Part shown: one piece after another, positions 1 through 11,876 of the stretch
Numbering within the stretch: the stretch's first letter is position 1
Layout of the letters: each line of letters begins with the position of its first letter
Source: Bagarius yarrelli
Taxonomy: Eukaryota; Chordata; Actinopteri; Siluriformes; Sisoridae
DNA: 64,000 bases
NCBI GenBank assembly: GCA_005784505.1
Contig: VCAZ01000020.1
Location: 2,389,868-2,453,867, forward strand
Reading direction: 5' to 3'
The notes under the pieces: generated by a model
Seen by the model: only the letters and a program-made list of their open reading frames with translations
Database searches by the model: none
What the model was told of the DNA's origin: nothing
Position numbers and translations under genes: made by a program

Positions 1-100
1 ACCATGACTAAACATTTCCTGCTCATTTATCCTGACTCTGATTTCTTTATCCTAAAAAAAAAAAAAAAGACTGAGGTCTGGACCATCTGAATGCTGCCAG

Positions 101-268
101 TGACACGCTAAGGGGGTGGGGGGCTTAGGATGTTTCTGAGGGCCCGTGCACTTTGGGGGCCACCAGAGATCTATTTTATTACTTGTAACAGTGCAAAATG
201 GGTGTGGTCAGGGGCCCAACGTCATATTCTTGCATAGGGCCCAAAATTTTTACCAGCGCCCCTGCCTG
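101..268. mobile_element. Degraded hAT-like repeat, copy 1
   Basis: This G-rich stretch has GGGCCC and GGGGGCC words around a core, AACAGTGCAAAATGGG. The same core and flanks recur at 14,228-14,402. Shared, diverged sequence at two sites marks it as a dispersed repeat. The hAT assignment is a guess from general resemblance. Confidence 0.4.
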
Positions 269-1454
269 TTGCACTTTATAGATTGTGGCTGTATAATTCT
301 CTCTATTAAAGAAACTTGGACCTGGCTTGTCCTTTGGCTGTGTTACCACCAGCTCGTTGGTGTAGTGTTGGCACAGGGTTTACGCCAATGCTGGCAGCCT
401 GGCAGCTCGATCCAAATTAAACACAAATAAGCATGTGGTGGATGGAAAGATTGAGCTCTAAAGGGACTGGGAGAGAGAAAAATAGAATTTTAATTAAAGC
501 AGCGATATCTTCCTCCTACACACACACACACACATCGACTCGCAAACACACACGCCGTCATTTATTTTTATTGTTTTAGTGTGTCTGCATGAAAGGTTTT
601 TAATATACTTCTCTATTTGCCTGCCCACTTTAGTCCACTTGGCCCAGCCTAAGAAAGGAATCTGGTTACCTGCACATTAAAGAGGAAGACTGTAACAGGA
701 ACACACACCAGGGACACGACTAAACAAACACCGAGTGAAGGATGAACAAAATGAAAAAAAAGAGACAGTGAAAAATATGAAATTGGATGAGATTAAGATG
801 GATGGGAATTGGATTTTACACGGTTTTTTGTTTCCGTTTTGTGTGTGTGTCTGTGGTTTTTTATTTATCACTTTACACCAAACCCAGGCAGCAATGCAAC
901 CATATTTTTCCCGCAGTTTAATTATATGTCATGTGCATTTTGATGACTGGATTGCCAGACACTGTGTAATTACCAGTCAGATCGAAAAAGAAAGAGAGCG
1001 AGCGATAAGGGAATATTGAATTTGCACTTCAATTAGAGTGTTTATATAGTGTGGATTGCACACTGGACTCTTGGGCCACACTGCTTTCTCGATTATAACA
1101 CCACAGCAGAAGAGAAAGAGAGAGAGAGGGAGAGAGAAGAGAAAAGATATGAAGAAAGATTAGAAGAATAAACCTATTTGGGACAGTATGGGGGGGTAAA
1201 TAAAAGTTTGATATATGATAGAGGAAGTGTGTTGGCAGGATTTAATGATGTCCGTTGTAAAATGTTTTTGAGATTTTATTCACTGTTTGCGTTTATGGGT
1301 GAAGAACTCGTAAAGTGTGAACGTGTGAAAATGACACTAGGAGGCCTGACTCATGGGTGTGTGTTTCACAGCAGGAAACAATGAGCTTGACATTTGGTAT
1401 TAACAATAGCTATGATGCCGTGTTAGTCTAACGCAAGTGCGAGAAATAACACCC
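269..1454. other. Non-coding stretch with microsatellites
   Basis: No exon is supported here. The stretch holds a short CA tract near 516-534 and a GA tract near 1108-1141. A balanced, non-repetitive island near 885-1000 (with TTAATTAT and GTAATTAC words) could be a regulatory element. Confidence 0.4.
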
Positions 1455-1765
1455 ACTATTGAGCACAAAAGTAATGGGACACCTGACCATAACGTCAATA
1501 TGTGTTTTTTAAACATCCTTTTCCAGATTTAGTCAAACTCAGAGTGGAAAAAAAGAGTTTCTGCTAGATTGTAGGGGTTAAAGGGGTTATTTTTGGGTGT
1601 GGTTTGAAACCTGCACCCCAGACCACCGAGGTTTATCCGGATATCTGGGGTGCAGTAAGTGTTTTAGGTCATCCCAGATGTGTTCATTAAGTTTGATTCA
1701 ACGTTTAGTTAACCCAGTCCAAAAACAACACACCATGTCTTAATGGACATTAATGGCATTATAAC
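1455..1765 (+). mobile_element. Tc1-like/MITE fragment, copy 1
   Basis: This contains CACAAAAGTAATGGGACA, the degenerate terminal motif also seen at 20,021, followed by CATCCTTTTCCAGAT, which matches 20,075-20,090. ACACCATGTCTTAATG is shared with the element at 28,200. The far terminus is not clear. Confidence 0.45.
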
Positions 1766-2040
1766 TTATTATACAATACTTTATACAGTGTGCTTTAAGT
1801 TTGATATTGAATTTTATCTCTTCTTGTAAGGGAGATTCGCACTTTTGCGTACCGCTTGTTTAAACTTAATTGTATCCGAGTTGGGTTGCTGTGGTGTTTA
1901 GCATTGTTGATTTGTCCTGGTCTATGCCAGGTCCTCCTCTTTCAGAATAGAACATTTTAACTCCTCCGGGAAAACAGGAGGATTTATTTGAAACATCATA
2001 ATTAATTAAACCCTTAAAAGAATATATTATTAGTAAAATT
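1766..2040. other. AT-rich sequence, nothing recognised
   Basis: No exon, repeat family or RNA gene is recognised between the Tc1-like fragment and the tandem array. Confidence 0.3.
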
Positions 2041-5000
2041 TACGGTTAAGGGAATAAAGCAGGAATGTAGAGTTTAGGGAATAAAGGGTTATGGTAATGA
2101 AAAAAGAAATGTAGGGTTTAGGGAAGAGAGGGTTAATTAAGAGAATATAGGGTTTAGGTAATAGGAAGAAATGTAGGGTTTAGGGAAGAGAGGGTTAATT
2201 AGAGAATAAAGGGTTTAGGTAATAAAAGAGAAAAATGTAGGGTTTAGGGAAGAGAGGGTTAATTAAGAGAATAAAGGGTTTAGGTAATGAGGAAGAAATG
2301 TAGGGTTTAGGGAAGAGAGGGTTAATTAAGAGAATAAAGGGTTTAGGTAATGAGAAGAAATGTAGGGTTTAGGGAAGAGAGGGTTATTAAAAGAATAAAG
2401 GGTTTAGGTAATAGGAAGAAAATGTTAGGGTTTGGGGATAGAGGGTTATTAAAAGAATAAAGGGTTTAGGTAAATAAGGTTTTAAAAAAAAATGTAGGGT
2501 TTAAGGGTTAATAGAGGGTTTATAATAAAAGAATCAAGAAATAAAGGGTTTAGGGAAGAGAGGGTTAATTAAGAGAATAAAGGGTTTAGGGCAAAGGGTT
2601 TAGGGAAAGAATGTAGGGTTAAATAGGGAATAGGGTTTTAAAGAGGTAAAGGGTTAGTATAGGATGAGGGAGAAATGTAGGGTTTAGGGAATAGAGGGTT
2701 AATTAAGAGAATAAAGGGTTTAGGTAATGAAGAGAAAAAGAGGAAGAAAAATGTAGGGTTTAGGGAATAGAGGGTTATTAAAAGAAAAAAAATGGAGGGT
2801 TTAAAGGGTTTAGAATGAGAAGAAAGCAATGTAGGGTTTAGGGAAGGGGGGTAATAGAGGGTTATTAAAAGTTAAAGATTAAAAGAATAAAGGGTTTAGG
2901 TAATAGATTTTAGAAGAAATGTAGGGTTTAGGGAAGAGAGGGTTAATTAAGAGAATAAAGGGTTTAGGTAATAAGAAAAAAATTAGGGTTGAGGGGAGAG
3001 GAAGAGAGAAGGGTAAAGAGAGGGGTTAATTAAGAGAATAAAGGGTTTAGGTAATAGGAAGAAATGTAGGGTTTAATAAAATGTAGGGTTTAGGGGGGTA
3101 AAGGGAGAGAATTAAGAAGGAGGTAATAAGAAAAAATGGAGGGTTAGGAAGAGAGGGTTAATTAAGAGAATAAAGGGTTTAGGGTAATAGGAAAGAAAAT
3201 GTAGGGTTTTAGGGAAGAGATAGGGGTTTTTAAGAGAATAAAGGGTTTAGTAATGAAGAAAAAATGTAGGGTTTAGGGAAGAGAGGTTAAAAGGGTTAAT
3301 TAAGAGAGAAAAAGGGTTTAGGTAATAGGTAAAGAAAAAAAATGTAGGGTTTAGGGAATAGAGAGGGAATTAAAGGGTTTAGGTATAGGAAGAAATGTAA
3401 AATAGAGGTTAATAGGTAAAGGGTTAATAAGAAAGAAATAAGAAGAGGGTTAAGAGAAAAGGAGAGTAATTAAGTAGGGTTTAGGGAAGAAGAGGAGGGT
3501 TTGATTAAGAATAAAGGGTTTAGGTAATAGGAAAAAAGAATGTAGGTTTAGGGGAAGGGAAGAGAGGGTTATACAGAATAAAGGGTTTAGGTAATAGATA
3601 AGTAGGGTTTAGGAAGAGAGGGTTAATTAAGAGAATAAAGGGTTTAGGTAATAGGAAGAAATGTAGGGTTTAGGGAAGAGAGGGTTAATTAAGAGAATAA
3701 AGGGTAGTAATGAGAAGAAATGTAGGTTATTACTAGAATAAAGGAAGAAATGTAAAGAGGGGTTTTTAGAGGAATAAAGGGTTAGGTAATTAAGAAAAAA
3801 TTTAGGGTTTAAGGGGAGGAAGAGAGGGTTAATTAAGAGAATAAAGGGTTTAGGTAATAAGAAAAAAAAATGTAGGGTTAGGGAAGAGAGAGGGTTATTA
3901 AAAGAAAAGGTTTAGTAAGAGGAAGAAATTTGGGTAGGAAGAGTTAAGTAAAAAATAAAGGGTTTAGGTAATAGGAAGAAATGTAGGGTTTAGGGAAGAG
4001 AGGGGGTTAATTAAGTTAAGAGAAAAGAAAAGGGTTTAGGTAATAAGGAAAAAAAGTTAGGGTTTAGGGAATAGAGGGTTAAAAGAGGGGTTATTTAATA
4101 AGAGAATAAAGGGTTTAGGTAATAAGAAAAAAATGTAGGGTTCAGGGAAGAGAGGGTTAATTAAGAGAATAAAGGGTTTAGGTAATAAGAAGAAAAATGT
4201 AGGGTTTAGGGAAGAGAGGGTTATTAAAAGAATAAAGGGTTTAGGTAATAGGAAGAAATGTAGGGTTTAGGGAAGAGAGGGTTAATTAAGAGAATAAAGG
4301 GTTTAGGTAATAAGAAAAATGTAGGGTTTTAGGGAGGAATAAGAGTATGGGTTTAGAGGGGTATTAAAAGAATAAAGGGGTTTAGGTGGGTTTACTAAGA
4401 AGAAATGTAGGGTTTAGGGAATAGAGGGTATAAAAGAATAAAGGGGTTTAGGGAATAGAGGGTTATTTAAAAGAATAAAGGTTTAGGTAATAAAAATAGA
4501 GGGTTAGGAAGAGAGGGTTAATTAAGAGAATAAAGGGTTTAGGTAATAGGAAGAAATGTAGGGTTTAGGGAAGAGAGGGTTAATTAAGAGAATAAAGGGT
4601 TTAGGTAATAAGAAAAAAAAACAAAGTGTAGGTTGTAGGGTTAGGGAAGAAGGAGGGTTATTTTAAAAGAATAAAGGGGTTTAGGTAATAGGAAGAAATG
4701 TAGGGTTTAGGGAAGAGAGGGTTAATTAAGAGAATAAAGGGTTTAGGTAATAAGAAAAAAAATGTAGGGTTTAGGGAAGAGAGGGTTAAGTAAGAGAATA
4801 AAGGGTTTAGGTAATAAGAAAAAAAAAATGTGGGGTTTAGGGAAGAGAAGAAGAAGAGGAGGAAGAAGAAGAGGGTTAATTAAGAGAAATAACGGGTTTA
4901 GGTAATGAGAAGAAAAATAGGGTTTAGGGTGTAGGGTTAGGAAAGAGTGGGTTTAAAGAATTAAAGGGTTTAGGTAATAGAGGGTTATTAGAGGTTCATA

Positions 5001-6294
5001 AAGCGTTTTAGGTTAATTAGAAATAAAAGGGTTCGGGAGTAAGGGAAAATGTAAGGGAAGAGGAAGGGGTTATTAAAAGAATAAAGGGTTTAGGTAATAG
5101 GAAGCAAAAATTGTAGGGTTTAGGAAGAGAGGGAATTAAGAGAATAAGGGTTTAGGTAATAAGAAAAACTGTAGGGTTTAGGAAAATATTAGGGGTATTA
5201 AGAGCATAAAGGGTTGAGGTAATAGAAAAAATGTAGGGTTAGGGAAAGAGGGTATTAAAGAATGAAAAAGGGTTTAGGTAATAGGAAGGAAATGAGGGTT
5301 TTTTAGGGAAAAGAAGAGGGTTAATAAGAGAATAAAGGGTTAGGTATAAGAAAAAAAATGTAAAAAGAGGGAAGAGAGGGAAGAGAGGGTTATTAAGAGA
5401 ATAAAGGGTTTAGGTACTAAAGAAAAAATGTAGGGTTAGGAAGAGAGGTTAATTAGAGAATAAAGGTTTAGGTAATAGAAAAAAGTATAGGGAAAGGGAA
5501 TTTTATTACCAGAATAAGGGTTTAGGTAATAGGAAGAAAAGAAATGTAGGGTTTAGGGAATAGAGGGTATAAGAATAAAGGTTTAGGGTAAGAAAAAAAA
5601 TGTAGGGTTAGGGAAGAGAGGGTTAATTAAGAGCATAAAGGGTTTAGGTAATAAGAAAAAAATTGTTTCGGGTTTAGGAGAATAATAAGAAATAGAGGCA
5701 AAAGTAAAAGGGTTTAGGGTAATAGGAGGAATAGAAGAAATTAGGGTTAGGGAAATAGAGGGTTATTAAAGAATAAGGGTTTAGGTATAAGAAAAATGTA
5801 GGGTTTAGGGAAGAGAGGGTTAATTAAGAGAATAAAGGTTTAGGTAAAAGAAAAAAAGGTAGAAAACAAATGTCGTTAGGGAAGAGGGGTTTAATTAAGC
5901 AATACGGGTTTAGGTAATAGCAACAAAAAAAGAGGGGTTTAGGAGGGGAAAGAACAAAAGAAGAGATGTTTAATTAAGAGAATAAGGGTTTAGGTAATAA
6001 GAAAAAAATGTAGGGTTTAGGGAAGAGAGGGTTAATTAAGAGAATAAAGGGTTTAGGTAATAGGAAGAAATGTAGGGTTTAGGGAAGAGAGGGTTAATTA
6101 AGAGAATAAAGGGTTTAGGTAATAGGAAGAAATGTAGGGTTTAGGGAAGAGAGGTAAGAAGAGAGAGGGTTTTAACAAGAAAATAAAGGTTTAGGGTAAG
6201 AGAAGAAATGTAGGGTTTAGGGACTAGAGGGTTATTAAAAGAATAAAGGGTTTAGGTAATAGGAAGAAATGTAGGGTTTAGGGACTAGAGGGTT
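2041..6294 (+). repeat. 4.25 kb tandem array, roughly 62 bp unit, cytosine-depleted
   Basis: The array is made of a composite unit. One half is AGAAATGTAGGGTTTAGGGA then AGAGAGGGTT, and the other is AATTAAGAGAATAAAGGG then TTTAGGTAATAGG. Well-preserved copies (for example 3,630-3,700, 4,240-4,310 and 6,000-6,130) alternate with badly scrambled ones that differ by many small insertions and deletions. The plus strand has almost no C, and GGG runs occur several times per unit. AATAAA occurs about once per unit. It ends abruptly at CCTAGCAGCACT. Confidence 0.92.
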
Positions 6295-7428
6295 AACCTA
6301 GCAGCACTTTATCTAGGATGGGTCTTGTGCATTATGCTCATTGCTTTTGTTACCTCACAAAGGTCCAGGTGCCCTAAGACTTTTCTGATGATTGAAGACT
6401 GCCATTAATAGGCTGCTACTCTTTCTTGAATTCTTGGCACCTGCCAATAAAAAATGATATCTGCTCCTTTTACACAGAAGAATTTTTACACAGTTTTTGG
6501 GTTGTTACACTTTTTGTCATATAAGGTACCAGTATTGATCTGTTCACTGAGACTCAAGCACTTTAGTATGTCGCTCTGGATAATCTGGGCATCTGCTAAA
6601 TGATGTAAATGTGAATATAATTGGATACTTAGTCAAACAATAAGATCAAAATAATCACTTTATAAAAACAACACTGTTTAAATGTTCTGTCTGTTTTTCT
6701 AAAAAAGCACAAATTGCGATTTGTTCTGTGAAACGCATAAACTGGCTCATTTGAAAAGAGAGATGGTATCAGCATCACATTTCTTGCTCGATAATGAAGA
6801 ATTACATTTTATTAGCACATTTTGTCAGTCACAGACTTTACAGCCTTTAGTTTACTGCTCTATATTTCTCCCCAGTGGAATAACAGGGACGAGCGGGTTT
6901 TTTCCCCCCACGTTTTACAATTTAATTATGATCCACAAGATGATTCTATTTTAAATTAATTCGGTGTGCCAGATTAGAACCTTCATTAAGCCGAATCCAG
7001 TCACATCTGTGTCTAATTTAACAGAGTTTAACAGACTAAAGCAGAGTTTGCCAAAAATACTTTCGTAATGCAAATAAATTATTATAAATCATCATAATTT
7101 TAGCTTTAGGATCACCAGTAGGATAATGTGAACAAAGGCTGTTTGCGTTATCATTTGTGAACTAATAGATCCGGTGTGTGGTGTGTTTTGCAGGTTTAAA
7201 TTGTGTTATATAAATCACTGGGCATAGGCCAAGGTCGACGGATATACGGTATACTCAAGTATTGCAATAAATCAGCCCATGGACGAGCAATAACTAGCCT
7301 GCTATCTGTTTCTGTTGTAGAGTTAAGGGGTCGGTTGAGTCAAGTTTTGACTGTCATTTTACTCTTATATAGTCGGTGCAGTATATAGTGAAATGTTACA
7401 GGACGTGGGGCTACAAGCATTTACCGAT
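6295..7428. other. Non-coding stretch with possible regulatory island
   Basis: A short SINE tail fragment (GTCGCTCTGGATAA) lies near 6,568-6,612. From about 6,700 to 7,190 the sequence is non-repetitive with many ATTA/TAAT cores, as in a conserved non-coding element. No exon is supported. Confidence 0.35.
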
Positions 7429-7760
7429 ACCTAAGGTGACATCACACAGTTCCACAGTTTTTTGTGTGTAAACCAGACAGTAGGATGCAATACAAGACAG
7501 TACAATTGTAACGAGACTCCAATTAGGCGAGACTTCCAGAAACGGAAACAGGAGCATTTAGCATTTAGCATAACATGAACTCTCCACAGCAGAACAGAGA
7601 ACAAACACAAACAATAATCCACAAAAGACAGGGCAAACACAAGGGTTATAAATGCACAAGGAACTTATTAACAAAACAAGACACACTTGAACCAATGAAC
7701 AACATATGACTTCACGACCGATGAAAACAAGACAAAAGGACAAAGCTCATTTAGTGAGCC
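7429..7760 (-). mobile_element. LTR-like repeat fragment, family D copy 1
   Basis: The minus-strand text (TTCATTGGTTCAAGTGTG, then TTATAACCCTTGTG) matches the pattern of the pieces at 33,235-33,545 and 47,200-47,345, with a weaker resemblance at 23,270-23,430. This suggests one old LTR-type family. No coding part remains. Confidence 0.4.
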
Positions 7761-7919
7761 ACTAAAAGTACAACATATAAAACACATAAAGTTCATGCCT
7801 TGGTGTCAAATTTATAACTAAAGAGAAATTTTACAAAAATGTTAATAAGTACAGAAACAACTACAACCTTTATCACTAAAAGACCTGAGCCAATTTTTAT
7901 TCGCAATTAAACAAAAACC

Positions 7920-8225
7920 ATACATGCTGCTCTCACCACTGCCTGCTACAGGTCTCACCACTGCTACCAACATCATAGCTGTCTCACCACTGTCCTCTAA
8001 CACCATCGTAGAGAATAGGCTCTCACCACTGTTAACCATACATCATAGCTGCTCTTCATGGAGACAGATACATCATAGATTCACTGTGGCGACCCCTAAA
8101 AGGGAACAGCCGAAAGGAGAAGAAGTAGTAGAAGAAGACAGGTCTCAAAGCTTTGTGTTGCTGGGAAAAAGGAACGCCGAAAGGAGACGAAGTAGTAGAA
8201 GAAGAAGGTCTCAACTAAAAACAAT
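7920..8225 (+). mobile_element. Rearranged LINE 3'-end remnant
   Basis: ACTGTGGCGACCCCTAAAAG, followed by GGAACAGCCGAAAGGAG, at 8,084-8,120 is the same 3' end, in the opposite orientation, as the LINE at 60,374. The AGAAGTAGTAGAAGAAG tail is repeated near 8,180-8,205. The preceding CTGCTCTCACCACTG words are in inverted order, so the copy is rearranged. Confidence 0.6.
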
Positions 8226-8299
8226 CTTCTGATTAGCACCTTACCTATGAGCTACTGCTACCACCATTACTTATTCTTAGTTTTATGGTTGCATGCATG

Positions 8300-8525
8300 C
8301 ATAACCTTACATAACAGTGTCAGAGGCAGGGTTCTGTTGAGTTCTTCCACTTCAAGCAAAACACATTATGTCTTCATGGAGTTCAGGGACTTTGTGCACA
8401 GGGGCAATGTAATGCTGGAACAGTGTTTGAGTCTTTAAAAAGTCCTTCTAAAACTTTTTAACAAAAGTTTTGGGAAAACACAGTTTTGTGGATGTACTGG
8501 TAAAGAACTGGCCATATAGTTGACA
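8300..8525 (+). mobile_element. Tc1-like/MITE fragment, copy 2
   Basis: It shares CACATTATGTCTTCATGG and a GGCCATATAG terminus with the copies at 20,300-20,527 and 28,200-28,435. The left terminus is lost. Confidence 0.45.
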
Positions 8526-8689
8526 TTTGCCATTATACCGTGTTCTATATTCAGTGTCTCATCTGTCTGTCCTCTTAGCATGTAACTGAGTGACCTACAC
8601 TACCTCCCGCCCCCTTTAAAAAAAAAAAAAAAAAGAAAACAGACACCAAATATCACTAACAATAAAACAATCATATAACCACTGTGCTG

Positions 8690-9010
8690 GTGGATATGGC
8701 CCGGTGGATTATGGGTGTTTTGAGTGAGTGGCCTTTTCCCAGCAGGATTTGCCTGTAAGCGTGTGATAAATACCAGATCGCTTTTCGTCAGCTTAGCTAC
8801 TCCTCTCGGAAAGGAGTAATGCTCAAGGACATGCTTTTTAAAGGAGAACGCCACAAAAAAAACAACTTGACAGGGGAGACAGAAACTAATTTCATTGCTT
8901 GGCAATGCTTTAAAAGACAATATGTGAGATAATGTGAATAATTAATTGAAACAGGCCCTGATTACAAGGGTGCTGGCGGCTTAATTACTGAGTGGGTTGT
9001 TTGCACAAGT
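8690..9010. promoter_or_regulatory. Candidate conserved non-coding element
   Basis: This is a non-repetitive, compositionally balanced island between repeats. It has several homeodomain-type cores (TAATTAATTG, GGCTTAATTACTG) and CATTGCTTGGCAATG, a palindrome-like NF-I or C/EBP-style motif. No open frame resembles a protein. Conservation is inferred from texture only. Confidence 0.35.
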
Positions 9011-10094
9011 GCCGCTGAGATTAGGCCGATTCAAAGAGAAATCTTGAACAGCAGCTTTGAGAAAGAGCGAGAGAGAGAGAGAGGAAAAGAAGGGAAGAGA
9101 TTTCGGAATCTGACTGACATAGCTTCACCCAAAGGATTAATGTTTTGCAGCTGATCATCTTGTAAGTCCTGGTCTGAGTCTGGAAATGAAAAACGAGCCA
9201 TTTTTGTGTTTTAAAATAAAATAAAATGTATGTAGTCCTCATGGACAGTGTGTTTTTGCATAATCGCAATGTTAATGGTTTCTTACGCTAGTCTTATGAG
9301 AGACAGAAGTGAAGAGAAAACCTGCATAACAGTTAATCCGGGTTTGCCCTGTGGGATTTCGGCTACAATTTGGGCATGTGAAACAAATTTTTAAATCCTA
9401 AAAGATTCCGATAATCCGGCGCTAAAAATCTGTTGTTGTTGATTGCTAGTTTAACAGTGTTTTCCTCCGAGTGTGGAAAGATTTCACACACTTTACCTGC
9501 AACGTGACTTCTACAATGACCCTCAAACCTGATGACACAATTAGCAACTTCACAAAGACATGTAGAAAAACTTATTCAGTTTTGGAGGTTAAACTGAAGA
9601 AAGAGATTGTATGACATGTTATCGCTGCAGTGTGTTTGCTGCACTGAACGCATCACATATTGATAATCTAAAACTCTGGACTAGTCTTCTTGTGTGTGTC
9701 CGTCTTTGACATGTCTTGCCTGTTGTACAGTCTGAAATCCTATAGTGTAACATGGGGATCATGTACGTTACAGCGAAAGCCCGGTTTTAGTCAGTCGCTT
9801 ATCAGATTTAGTAGAGACTAAGACAAGCTACACAGACATCATTAAAGTACACAGCACACATAGGCCGGTATAATTGGCAGAAACTAGAACACAAAGCCAT
9901 TAACGGCTCTTTATTTTGTTCCTCTGAGGGAAACGTTAATGCTCTGGTATTAAGGGTATTACTTCCCTACAGGGCTTCCCTTTCACAGAGCGCTCCAAGA
10001 AAACCCTATTTCCAAAAACAACCTCTAAGAACCCCTTCTCTCTGCAAGACTTACAATTAAAAATTCAAGTTAAACCTAGTGGCGTCAAGCACAA
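9011..10094. other. Non-coding stretch, nothing recognised
   Basis: A GA tract occurs near 9,065-9,085. The rest is AT-rich single-copy-looking sequence without recognisable exons or repeat families. Confidence 0.3.
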
Positions 10095-10262
10095 GGCACA
10101 TTTTTATTTACATTTTAACATTTGACAAAACGACTTACATTTATCTTTTAAGTCAGCTGAGCAGTTAAGGGCCCTGCTCAGGGGCCCAGGATTATCAGCT
10201 TGGAATTGAATCCAAGAACCTCCAATCAGCAGTCAAACACTCTAACCACTCAGCTTATTCTT
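10095..10262 (-). mobile_element. tRNA-derived SINE, family A, degraded
   Basis: It contains the family A tail and middle in reverse orientation: CGACTTACATTTATC, GGGCCCTGCTCAGGGGCCC and an eroded B box (GGAATTGAATCC). Confidence 0.6.
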
Positions 10263-10454
10263 CTCCCATATTTTTGGTTATATAAGGTACTATAAAGTAT
10301 ATATTTGAAAGTATACACCTGATGCTACCATTTATTCAATCCCAAAAAAATATATATGAAGTTTATTTTATGAAGTAAACTTAAGTGGAGTTATTCTATA
10401 ATGAGAAACTGAGAACAATGTACTTGAGATATTAATATTAATATTCAACATCAT

Positions 10455-10680
10455 TGTCATTGTGCACGGTACGTGTACAGAGCCAATGAAATGCATTTTT
10501 CGCATATCCCATCTTAGTAAGTTGGGGGTCAGAGCACAGGGTCAGCTATGATACAGCGCCCCTGGAGCAGGAGGGGTTAAGGGTCTTGCTCAAGGACCCA
10601 ACAGTGGTTGACTTGCCGGAGGTGGGGCTTGAACCCAGGTGTTTCTGGGTTTTGAGCCATTTGAGCCACCACTGCCCCAG
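10455..10680 (-). mobile_element. SINE, family C, copy 1
   Basis: This is a second SINE family, shared with 48,870-49,070. Shared words are CATATCCCATC, TAGTAAGTTGGG and CACAGGGTCAGCTATGATAC. The tRNA-like head is in reverse orientation at the right end (CTTGAACCCAGG to GAGCCACCACTGCCCC). Confidence 0.7.
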
Positions 10681-10695
10681 TATATATAACATATA

Positions 10696-10744
<49 letters not shown>

Positions 10745-10990
10745 ATATATACTGTATATCTATCTATCTATCTATCTATATATATATATATATATATAGA
10801 TAGATAGATAGATAGATATATCTAGATATATATAGATATATATCTAGATATATATAGATATAGATATATAGATATATCTAGATATATAGATAGATATATA
10901 TAGATATATATATCTATCTATCTATCTATCTGATCTATCTATCTATCTATATAGATAGATAGATAGATAGATAGATATAGATAGATATCT
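10681..10990. repeat. AT/GATA compound microsatellite
   Basis: This is a run of TA dinucleotides with interspersed TATC and GATA tetranucleotides. It contains several self-complementary blocks that could fold into hairpins. Confidence 0.95.
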
Positions 10991-11711
10991 AAAAATTACA
11001 TATAATACTACCATTTTAGAATTAATTGGCCAATTTTTAGCTTATAATAATAAACTTTTAGGTCTGCTACATTTGTAACTAGGCCGAAATATTCTGGAAT
11101 TCAACTTAAAGATTCAACTTAAAGATACGATTTTCATTCTGCTAGAACACTTTTTAGTGTATAAAAGTAGGCTTTGAGGTAAATTTATACAAATCGGTGT
11201 CCTACTTATGTTATAGATATTATAGTAGTTGTTCTAATAATACTGCTAGTATTCTTTAGGTGTAAAAGTATTTGACTAATTTTATTTTCTACAGAATTTT
11301 GTAGCTGAAGTATATATAAGAATGCTTTTATTTAGTGTTTTTTTTTTTAAAGTGCATACTTATTTAATAAGTATACTGAGACCAGCTCAATGCAAACGAC
11401 TGCTGGATAATAGAAGATAAAAAAAAGAAATGATAAAAAAAGAGGGATGAATTATACAACAATGAGACGTACAAAAATATACTGTATATGCTAAATAAGT
11501 ACAAGGTTCAGGAGATGTAGTGTAAACACAACCGATTACATTCCTGACTTGATAAATGTATTGCCTTGCATGTAAAAAAACCCACTTTATATAAATAAAC
11601 AAAAACAACACGTTATATAAAAATCCTCGTTATTTTAGGCAGCTGTTTTCTTAACTACTAAAATATCGACATGAAATTTGATTGAGGATTTCAGCAGTTA
11701 CGATACATTTA
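10991..11711. other. AT-rich stretch, nothing recognised
   Basis: No exon, RNA gene or repeat family is recognised here. Confidence 0.3.
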
Positions 11712-11876
11712 CAGCATTTTGGCAGACGCCCTTATCCAGAGCGACTTACATTTACACAACTAAGCAGTTAGGGGTTAAGGGCCTTGCTCAGGGGCCCAGC
11801 AGTGGTTGCTAGGAATCGAACCCACAATATTTGGGTTGGTAGTCAAACACCTTAACCACGAGCCACCACTTCCCTG
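11712..11876 (-). mobile_element. tRNA-derived SINE, family A, near full length
   Basis: In reverse orientation it shows the tail TTTGGCAGACGCCCTTATCC and the middle GGGCCTTGCTCAGGGGCCC. The tRNA-like head has B-box complement GGAATCGAACC at 11,812-11,822 and ends GAGCCACCACTTCCC. Confidence 0.85.

Noticed and set aside
2041..6294. TTTAGGG words as a plant-type or vertebrate telomere
   Set aside because: The words are embedded in a 62 bp composite unit with unrelated sequence between them, and the array ends inside ordinary DNA.
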